NCBI GenBank assembly: GCA_965206015.1
Contig: CBDBIW010000015.1
Location: 434,001 to 498,000 of the forward strand
Direction of reading: 5' to 3'
Origin: JAJCYL01 sp965206015
GTDB lineage: Bacteria > Bacteroidota > Bacteroidia > Cytophagales > Cyclobacteriaceae
Length of the DNA: 64,000 nucleotides
Below, in pieces: positions 36,447-44,000 of the stretch. Under the pieces are notes generated by a model. It did no database searches and had not been told where the DNA came from. It worked only from the letters and a program-made list of their open reading frames with translations. Both the position numbers and the translations under genes were made by a program. Positions within the stretch are counted from its first letter, which is position 1, and each line of letters starts with the position of its first letter.

Positions 36447-37013
36447 TCATTTGCTTTCTCTTTTGCTACCGATAAACACATTGACGTTGGGATTCAGCGG
36501 ATTTCGGGACAATCGTCTTAGCATTACTACTTGTCCTGTGTGATAGATTGCATCTGCAACAGGGCCATTCAGCATATTCCAAAATGGATATTCAAAAGTA
36601 CCTTGAGGTCTCTCGAATATTACCTGATAGTCTGCCATTTCTCTTTGCCCACTCTTCAGCAGTTCAGTTGTATCTCTCATATTAGTCAACGCCTTTTCTC
36701 TCTTTTCATCATCAGATAAAGCCGACCAATCTTGTCTACTGTTGGGCCTGGATAAAACTGCATCAACAATCATAACCGATAAACTTAAAATGTGTTCGAT
36801 GGTTTCGGCCGTACTTTTAGTGTCTTCTCCCGGCCTAAAATTTAAATCTTCTTCTCTCAAACCTTCACTAGCCCAGTAGAATCTGAAACCAAGTCCATCC
36901 ACTACTCTGCCGGCAACAGTTCCTGCCGAATACGAATTGGGATAGTTAGGGATTTGATAATAGTAGTCAGAGGTATTTGAGGTAGATATTCCGTTAGGTT
37001 GTCCCATAATCAA
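36447..37013 (-). CDS. DinB-family protein
   Basis: A 188-residue protein with the four-helix DinB fold, a metal-binding family that includes thiol-dependent transferases. Blocks: GLGFRFYWASEGLREEDLNFRP, STAETIEHILSLSVMIVDAV (first His) and VADAIYHTGQVVMLRRLSRNPLNP (later His), as in the damage-inducible DinB family. It begins at ATG 37013; a second ATG two codons later is possible. No signal peptide is evident. Role cannot be narrowed from sequence. Confidence 0.8.
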   Translation of the reverse strand: MIMGQPNGISTSNTSDYYYQIPNYPNSYSAGTVAGRVVDGLGFRFYWASEGLREEDLNFRPGEDTKSTAETIEHILSLSVMIVDAVLSRPNSRQDWSALSDDEKREKALTNMRDTTELLKSGQREMADYQVIFERPQGTFEYPFWNMLNGPVADAIYHTGQVVMLRRLSRNPLNPNVNVFIGSKRESK

Positions 37014-37046
37014 AAAGTAATAATGGCCAATTAAACACTTTCATTC

Positions 37047-37078
37047 AAGCTTCCTATACACTAAGCTTCCTATGCATT
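37047..37078. repeat. Imperfect 16-bp tandem duplication
   Basis: AAGCTTCCTATACACT (37047-37062) followed by AAGCTTCCTATGCATT (37063-37078), in the short gap between the Gfo/Idh gene end and the DinB gene start. Confidence 0.75.
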
Positions 37079-37094
37079 TAGAAACCATTTACTT

Positions 37095-38222
37095 TCAGAG
37101 CATGACTCGTGTGCCCGTTTCAGCGGCTTTATAAACAGCTTCAATTATGCGTAAATCCTGCAAACCATCTTCTCCAGAAGCAATTACTGGTGTCCCATCT
37201 AAAATATTGCGGGCAAAAGCATCCATTTGAACGGCTTGTTTGTTTTTACTTGGGAAATTCATCTTCTCATTTCCAAAATAGCCATCCAAATCCCCATGAG
37301 CAACAAATGCATCTCTAATTCCGAATGACCCTTTTTCTGCAGAAACATGGATATGATTATTATGAGCAGCATAGCTAGATACACAACTGGCTACAGCACC
37401 GCTGGCGAACTCCATTTCCCACACAATTGTTTCTTCCATATCTGGAAGTTTGTCTTTATACGTTTTATATGTTCGAGCCGTAACAGCAATTGGTTCAGCA
37501 CCTAATGTATAGCGAGCCCCTTGTATGCAGTAAACACCAACGTCCACCATAGGGCCTCCCCCAGATAGTGCTTTGTTGGTAAACCTCCAATTGTCAGAGT
37601 TCATTCCAAAAAAGGAGAAAGAAGATTCAATCAACTTGACCTCTCCATATACCTTTTCCTGGCTAAGGCGCATCATCTCTTTGTGAAATGGGTCGTATTG
37701 ACAGCGGTAGCCAATTTGCAACAATGCACCAGCTTCCTTACAGGCATCTATCATTGCTTGGCCCTTCTCTACACTGACCTCCATCGGTTTTTCGCACATC
37801 ACATGTTTACCGGCCTTAGCCGCTCTAATAGTGTATTCTGCATGCAAACCATTGGGTAAAAGCACATAGACCATGTCAATATCCGGGTTCTCTGATATTT
37901 GGTCAAAGTTGTCATAGCTATATATATTCTTTGCTGGAATTTTATATTGCTTTTTGAATTCAGTAGCTTTTGCCCCACCAGGATTCCCAGTGACGAAACC
38001 GACCAATTCACAATATTCAGTGGCAAGTAAACCTGGAGCAATCGCATTTTTGGCATATCCTGAAAGACCGATTATGGCTACTCCCAATTTATCCTCAGTT
38101 CTCAATGGGTTTTTAAGATTTTTACCCATCAGAGATGGGGCAAATGTCGCTGCACTCAATCCTAAGGCAGAAGTTTTTAAGAACTTACGACGACGTGTTT
38201 TGATCAATGGATTCTCAGACAT
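37095..38222 (-). CDS. Gfo/Idh/MocA-family oxidoreductase with Tat-type signal
   Basis: A 375-residue NAD(P)-dependent sugar oxidoreductase. The N-terminus RRRKFLKTSALGLSAATFAPSL is a Tat-like signal, suggesting periplasmic action, as in glucose-fructose oxidoreductase relatives. The Rossmann domain begins LGVAIIGLSGYAKNAIAPGL, with the conserved CEKPMEVSVEKGQAMIDAC loop (Glu-Lys-Pro) and QIGYRCQYDPFHKEM. The C-terminal half has GGGPMVDVGVYCIQGARYTLG with the catalytic-region Asp/His equivalent. Substrate not determined. Single gene; no sugar operon nearby. Confidence 0.92.
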   Translation of the reverse strand: MSENPLIKTRRRKFLKTSALGLSAATFAPSLMGKNLKNPLRTEDKLGVAIIGLSGYAKNAIAPGLLATEYCELVGFVTGNPGGAKATEFKKQYKIPAKNIYSYDNFDQISENPDIDMVYVLLPNGLHAEYTIRAAKAGKHVMCEKPMEVSVEKGQAMIDACKEAGALLQIGYRCQYDPFHKEMMRLSQEKVYGEVKLIESSFSFFGMNSDNWRFTNKALSGGGPMVDVGVYCIQGARYTLGAEPIAVTARTYKTYKDKLPDMEETIVWEMEFASGAVASCVSSYAAHNNHIHVSAEKGSFGIRDAFVAHGDLDGYFGNEKMNFPSKNKQAVQMDAFARNILDGTPVIASGEDGLQDLRIIEAVYKAAETGTRVML

Positions 38223-38343
38223 GGTATGATAGTATTTATTTTTAAAACCGTAATATCGGGATATGCCGGGGATTTCAAAATAGAACTAAAATTAAATAAG
38301 CTTCCAAGCCAAAACAATTGCAAAGAAGCCATGTGTATTAGAT

Positions 38344-39240
38344 TTAAGCAGTCAACTCGTCATAGGCAGTACCCAGGTTCCTGCTCAAGCCCCTCTGCGG
38401 AAAATCGAATTCTGGTATGCCAGGCAGTTTTTCAATATCCTTTTTTGATTTACCTGATTTTATTTCTCTACCCACAAATTCGAGTAAGCCATTAAAATAA
38501 GCAATCTTGCTTGCCAGCCTGTCCTTACCTCCTGTGAGGTCGTCAGCCGGTTCAGCATGGCCTGAAACGAATATGGTATCATCATCATATTTTTTATTGG
38601 CTGCCTCTAATACTTTGATCCAATTTTCAATGGAGGCCCCCGTTGACTTATCGATATATGGATGTCTTTGATGAAAATGCAAGTCACCCATATGCGCTAT
38701 ATTGTCATTTTCAAAGTGGATAATCACGTCTCCATTAGTATGGGCAGGGCCGAAATATGTACCAGTCACGGTTTCAGTCCCAACCTTTGCCTTCCACTTT
38801 TTATCAAATGTTGTATCAGGCAATAGTATCTTGTCGAATTTACCATTCTTCTCCGCTGAACTTCGCTGGTTTATCTTGGCATTGCTATGAGCAACTACCT
38901 TATCAGTGAGTCCTTTAAATGCAATATTTCCACCAGAATGATCTCCGTGGTGGTGCGTATTGATTACATAGTCTATCTTCCTTTCGGACCTCTTCTTTAC
39001 TTCATCAATCATTTGTTTTGCTGAAGGCGGGAATTGAGTATCAACGATAGCAATTCCATCATCCGCAATTCGCCAAACAATTGTTCCTCCCCTGGCTGTG
39101 AAAATTCCAACACTACCTCTTAACATTTTGACGTTATATGCGTCATCCTGAATCAATGAAGCGGCAAAGCTATTCATTGATGTAAAGCCTAATCCTGTTA
39201 GTACACCTGATATTTTGACAAAATCTCTTCTTTGAATCAC
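38344..39240 (-). CDS. Exported metallo-beta-lactamase-fold hydrolase
   Basis: A 298-residue metallo-hydrolase with a GTG start at 39240 and an N-terminal signal (QRRDFVKISGVLTGLGFTSMNSFAA) that resembles a weak Tat signal. The metal site is YVINTHHHGDHSGGNIAF (HxHxDH), with further ligands in YFGPAHTNGDVIIHF and FVSGHAEPADDLTGG. This arrangement resembles periplasmic relatives of the quinoprotein-relay/SoxH-like group. Reaction not predictable from sequence. The C-terminal region carries lysine-rich helix KSGKSKKDIEKLPGIPEF. Confidence 0.9.
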   Translation of the reverse strand: MIQRRDFVKISGVLTGLGFTSMNSFAASLIQDDAYNVKMLRGSVGIFTARGGTIVWRIADDGIAIVDTQFPPSAKQMIDEVKKRSERKIDYVINTHHHGDHSGGNIAFKGLTDKVVAHSNAKINQRSSAEKNGKFDKILLPDTTFDKKWKAKVGTETVTGTYFGPAHTNGDVIIHFENDNIAHMGDLHFHQRHPYIDKSTGASIENWIKVLEAANKKYDDDTIFVSGHAEPADDLTGGKDRLASKIAYFNGLLEFVGREIKSGKSKKDIEKLPGIPEFDFPQRGLSRNLGTAYDELTA

Positions 39241-39286
39241 TATCCCAAATTTTTATACAATTGCAATTTAGGTTAACAAAATCAAG

Positions 39287-39604
39287 TTGAAACAAGTTTT
39301 GGTTAAGAGGTATATAATCACTGATTTTCGGAGAATAATGGCACCAAAAAGGTCCAGGCTATACATTGTAGCCTTACAGATAAAGAACGGTATTACAACT
39401 CAGATAATGAAAAAGAAAAGTACAATTTATGTGCGAACTGATAAACGCAAATTCACTTTTGACACAACAATACCAAAGAATCATTATCCCGAGTACAAAA
39501 TGAGAATAATAAATAAACCTTTGAAGGAAGATTCTAAGACTCAAACCAAGTTATATGGAGATAAAACAATGAAGCCTGGTGAGGTTGATATAATATTGAT
39601 ATAA
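39287..39604 (+). CDS. Hypothetical basic protein, 3' end altered by duplication
   Basis: About 105 codons, rich in Lys and Arg. The internal start MKKKSTIYVRTDKRKFTFD is the more natural beginning. No family recognised; the body KNHYPEYKMRIINKPLKED has coding-like composition. The end (GEVDIILI) lies in an 11-bp perfect tandem duplication at 39586-39607 and is followed directly by a transposase relic, so the true C-terminus may be lost. Confidence 0.35.
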   Translation: MKQVLVKRYIITDFRRIMAPKRSRLYIVALQIKNGITTQIMKKKSTIYVRTDKRKFTFDTTIPKNHYPEYKMRIINKPLKEDSKTQTKLYGDKTMKPGEVDIILI

Positions 39605-39607
39605 TAT
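39586..39607. repeat. 11-bp perfect tandem duplication
   Basis: TGATATAATAT at 39586-39596 and 39597-39607, at the junction between the hypothetical ORF and the IS relic. Confidence 0.9.
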
Positions 39608-39612
39608 TAAAT

Positions 39613-39760
39613 ACCTAAATGCCTCAAAGGTACTCCTGGTGATCAAATTAACTTCATCATGGCTGCCAGTGCCTTCAATTACAAAAAGCCAATGAAAAAG
39701 CTAAGGGCTAAGGCTCTTTCGTGCAGTTGGCAAACCAATACAATTTTCCAAGAAAACTAA
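39613..39760 (+). pseudogene. C-terminal relic of an IS5-type transposase
   Basis: The plus frame reads KCLKGTPGDQINFIMAASAF followed by NYKKPMKKLRAKA, the typical C-terminal end of IS5-group transposases (KGTxGDxINxxxAAxAxNxKK). The catalytic region is absent. The following 180 bases contain no gene. Confidence 0.75.
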
Positions 39761-39945
39761 AACTGGTAAGGCTACAGCTCTGCAGAGTATATTAAAATAA
39801 AGGTATGGCAACAGATTTGATTTTTTCCCTATTGTCCCTTTAGTTGGGTTATTGAGATTATGTTTTTTTCAGCAGGCAAAATTTTCAATACAAATAGGAG
39901 ATTTTATAGAATTTTGGGTTTTCTATTTTTTTAGTTTAATAAGGA

Positions 39946-40010
39946 GTGACTTTTGCGTACGTGGTTGAGAGTGAATAAAGCTAGTACCTGTGACTTTTGC
40001 GTACGTGGTT
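39946..40010. repeat. 21-bp direct repeat 44 bp apart
   Basis: The same 21 bases, containing TGACTTTTGCGTACGTGGT, occur at 39946-39966 and 39990-40010. The spacer is unrelated AT-rich DNA. Function unknown. Confidence 0.88.
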
Positions 40011-40389
40011 TTTATTGTGAAAATAGGATTATTTGTTGTTTTCGTAGCGTTGTAATCGATTGTATACATTCTGTTCCATTTAATTTATAACGTTGTTGTG
40101 GTGTTATCCCTGAATTAGTCTGACTGAAGAATCGTTACGGTCGAGCTTCACATAGCCCGCTATGGTTTCATATTTCCGGTTTACCCGGTGGTTTTCGGTG
40201 AGGCTGACCCCTACCGCACCGGCGTACGCACTGGTAATCTCTATATCGATGATACCGGGAATGGCCTGGAGGGCATCGGTGGCTTTGCTCAAATACAGAA
40301 GAGCACAATCAGAAGAGCCCGGGATTCGTATCTTTTAGATCAAATCCGTATCTTTACATCAAGTGCGGTCGGGAGGCCGTGCCCGGCGT
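40011..40389. other. Non-coding or degraded stretch upstream of the giant surface protein
   Basis: A minus-strand frame at 40104-40292 (MSKATDALQAIPGIIDIEI) is open but has no recognised family and could be a relic. Base composition rises in GC between 40130 and 40440 compared with its neighbours, hinting at foreign origin. Confidence 0.4.
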
Positions 40390-40452
40390 AAGAAACCGGG
40401 TAAGTCTCGGGCCCTGTCGTTTAACAGGGTACCCGGGCTTACCCAATTTCTT
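40390..40452. other. Long imperfect hairpin
   Basis: AAGAAA..GGGTAAG on the left pairs with CTTACCC..TTTCTT on the right, with inner CCCTGT/ACAGGG around a 6-base loop. A 63-base structure with two internal loops in GC-richer DNA. Not followed by a clear U-tract on either strand, so not a plain terminator. Confidence 0.7.
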
Positions 40453-40675
40453 TCATGTAGTACATGGTATATTGGCCGGCATCTTTTCTAATGCCAAACT
40501 GAAATACCAGATTGTCAATCCTCATTGAATAAAACTCAGTAAGCCTGGAAAAAAGAAAATAGAGGTACTCACCACTAATTATCAGATGCAACCCCAAAGA
40601 AGGGCAGTTGAGGCTGTCCGGGTAAAAACGGGTGAAAACAGAATTTGTACTATTGCTGATTTGTCCTATTCCCAA
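40439..40675 (-). CDS. Small hypothetical protein, doubtful
   Basis: A 78-codon minus-strand frame reading YFLFSRLTEFYSMRIDNLVFQ and ending AGQYTMYYMKEIG. Composition is plausible for a protein with beta strands but nothing is recognised and there is no supporting context. It overlaps the hairpin at its 3' end. Confidence 0.25.
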   Translation of the reverse strand: MGIGQISNSTNSVFTRFYPDSLNCPSLGLHLIISGEYLYFLFSRLTEFYSMRIDNLVFQFGIRKDAGQYTMYYMKEIG

Positions 40676-40707
40676 CTATCTTCTGATTGTCCTATTCCCC
40701 AAACAAA

Positions 40708-40768
40708 ATTCTCATTCAGAACGTCACATTCAGAATGAGAATTTTTGACATTCCGAATGAGACGATTT
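40708..40768. repeat. 61-bp palindromic element, copy B
   Basis: Identical to 17020-17080 at all 61 positions. It sits about 70-130 bases upstream of the predicted promoter of the giant surface-protein gene and is preceded by two TTGTCCTATTCC-like words (near 40663 and 40687) that recur, slightly changed, before copy A. Confidence 0.92.
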
Positions 40769-40816
40769 ACTATGGCAGAATATCAAAAATTCCACACAAA
40801 ATCTTGTACATTGTAC

Positions 40817-40846
40817 ATTGGCATATATCATTTTTTTGTACCTTTG
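40817..40846 (+). promoter_or_regulatory. Predicted Bacteroidota-type promoter of the giant surface protein
   Basis: TACCTTTG at 40839-40846 fits the -7 box TAnnTTTG, and CATTG at 40816-40820 fits a -33 TTG element with 18 bases between. Transcription would start near 40853, about 20 bases before the ATG at 40873. Confidence 0.7.
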
Positions 40847-40878
40847 TCGGTCATTAAAATTAATCTGACGTTATGCTC

Positions 40879-40906
40879 AGCAATCAGCAATCAGCAATCA
40901 GCAATC
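40879..40906 (+). repeat. Heptanucleotide AGCAATC x4 between ATG and signal peptide
   Basis: Four perfect AGCAATC units, followed by a variant AGCATTC at 40907-40913. The ATG at 40873 is 38 bases before the first codon of the signal-peptide frame (40911), so it is out of frame. Each unit shifts the frame by one, hence two or five units would put the ATG in frame. Confidence 0.93.
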
Positions 40907-41006
40907 AGCATTCCGCTTTATATTTGCCCTTATTTGTTTACTGCCTGGTATTAACGTTGCCAACGCTCAGCGCCCTTGTACTGGAAATCATCTTCTTGCT
41001 GCAAGT

Positions 41007-44000
41007 GTGTGTGTCAATGAGAGTAGTACTATCGCTCCGGGTTCGGATCAGCTTCTGGAGGGAGATGCTACCACTGCACACGATTTCACCTTCTCAAGAT
41101 GGAAGCAAACTAAAGGTTTCAGTGTCGTGTTGGGAGGTGATCAAATCAAGGACACATTACAAGGTTTTAAGTTTAGAGAAATAACCAACAGCTACACAGC
41201 ACCAAACCTAAGTGAGGAAAAACTAGTGTTCCAACTAGAAGTAGGAGTAGATCTTAGAAATCAACCCGATGATGTAACTGTAACTAATACAGTAACCCAT
41301 ACAATCCCATATATTCCATCCACAATAGCTCCAACAGTAAGGAATGTTACTTCTACCACTGCAAGGCTTGGTGGTACTATAACCAAATATGGAAATACGA
41401 CTACAGGAACAGGTATTGTGTATTCTTCTTCAAATACAAACCCAGTACTTGGTGGTTCAAATGTTATTGTAGTCGGAGGTGGCAATGCTAGTAATGTTTA
41501 TTTTAAGGACGTTACAGGTTTAACTCCAAATACAACCTATTATATGAGAGGTTACGCTATTGGCACCAATAAGGCCGGAGCCAAAACCGAGGATTACGGA
41601 GAGATAAGGAGTTTTACCACTCTTACAGCAGCACCCACAGCAAGCACAGAAGCAGCAAGCGACGTTGACGCTACAACGGCAACTTTATTCGGTAATATAA
41701 CCTCTGACGGAGGAGCAGAAATTACAGAAAGAGGATTTGTATATGCTACTTCAAGTACAGATTTAATAATTGATGCTACCGGTGTTGCCAAAGAAGTTGT
41801 AAGCGGTACAACAGGTGTTTTTGAAAAAGAAATTACAGGTTTAACAGCAGGCACACAATATTACTACAGAGCTTATGCAGAAAATAGTGTCGGGACAACT
41901 TATGGTGATATAGAAAGTTTTACAACAGTCTCATTAGAAGAATTTATACTAAAAATAAACACCACCGCCGGCACCAACGCTCAAGACGACACCTTTACTT
42001 TTCACACCCAGGACAGGAATTATGAGGTTGATTGGGGAGAAGGCAGCGGTTTTGAGCCAATAACAACAGGAAATACCACCCATACCTTTACAAGAGCAGG
42101 AGAGCATACCATAAGGTTTAAAAACCTGAACGATATTTATATAAATGACCAAACTGGTAGACAAAAATACACCGCTATTGAACAATGGGGCACTGCTGTA
42201 TGGAATGCCGATATGTCGAATGCTTTTCGTGGGGCAGGTAACTTAACTGCCAGCAATACTGAGGGCACTCCTGATATGAGTTCGGTAACAGATATGAGTC
42301 TTATGTTCAATGGTGCCAGTTCTTTCAACCAGGATATAGGAGGTTGGGATGTTTCCAAAGTAACAAATATGGAGAGTATGTTCTCTAATGCCCGTTCTTT
42401 CAACCAGGATATAGGCAGTTGGGATGTTTCTAAGGTAACAAATATGGGTAGTATGTTCTCTAATGCCCGTTCTTTCAACCAGGATATAAGCAGTTGGGAT
42501 GTTTCTCAGGTAACAAATATGGGGAGCATGTTCAGTGGTGTGGTACTTTCACCAGCCAATTACGATTCACTTTTAATTGGCTGGAATAAACTAACCCTTC
42601 AAACAGGATTGGATTTTGATGCAGGAAATTCTAAATATACAGCAGCAGCACAAGCTGCCAGAGACAATATGGTTTCTCAAAATGGCCATAACTGGACTAT
42701 TAATGACGGTGGGCCAATTGATGCCAATAGTGTACCCACAGATATTTTTCTTTCTTCCACAACTATTTTAGAAAACGAGCCGACAAATACCACGGTAGGC
42801 ACCCTGTCCACCAACGGAGGAGTTGCTTCTTACACCTATACATTCACATCAGGAGATGGAGATACAGATAATGCGAGTTTTACCATTTCAGGAGAAGAAC
42901 TACAACTTACAGCCCCTGCCGATTACGAAACAAAAAGCAGCTATACAATACGTATAGCAGTAGATGATGTAAGTGTTGCAAAACAATTTACCATCTCCGT
43001 TATTGATGTACAAGAAACTCCCCTGCCAAACACACAAGCAGCAAGCAATATTACTTCTACAACAGCCACTTTAAACGGCGATATAACTTTTGACGGAGGA
43101 GCCGCCATTACAGCAAGAGGATTTGTATATGCTACTTCAAACGCAGATTTGACAATTGACAATACAGCAGCAGATATTGTTATTGTAAGCGGTACAACAG
43201 GTGTTTTTGAAAAAGAAATTACAGGTTTAACAGTAGGCACAACCTATTATTACAAAGCCTACGCAACCAATAGTGTGGGAACAGCTTACGGAAGAGGACA
43301 AAGTTTTACAACATTGGCATCAGAAGAACTCGAACATTTTGTACTAAAAATAAACACCACCGCCGGCACCACCGCTCAAGACACAGACTTTACTTTTCAC
43401 ACCGAAGACATGGAGTATGAAGTCGATTGGGGAGAAGGCAGTGGTTTTGAGCCAATAACAACAGGAACTACCAGCCATACCTTTGGCACGGCAGGAGAGC
43501 ATACCATAAGGTTTAAAGAGCTAACCGATATTTATATAAACAACAGTAGTGGTAGAAGAAAATACACCTCTATTGAACAATGGGGCACTACTGAATGGAA
43601 TGCCGATATGTCGAATGCTTTTCGTGGGGCAGGTAACTTAACTGCCCGTAGTGATGCGGGCACTCCTGATATGAGTTCGGTAACAGATATGAGTCTTATG
43701 TTCAATGATGCCACTTCTTTCAACCAGGATATAGGCAGTTGGGATGTTTCTCAGGTAACAGATATGGGTTTTATGTTTAATGAAGCCCGTTCTTTCAACC
43801 AGGATATAGGCAGTTGGGATGTTTCTCAGGTAACAAATATGGGGAGCATGTTCAGTATTGCCACTTCTTTCAACCAGGATATAGGCAGTTGGGATGTTTC
43901 GCAGGTAACAAATATGGGGAGCATGTTCGCTGATGCCCTTTCTTTCAACCAGGATATAGGCAGTTGGGATGTTTCTCAGGTAACAAATATGAATGCTATG

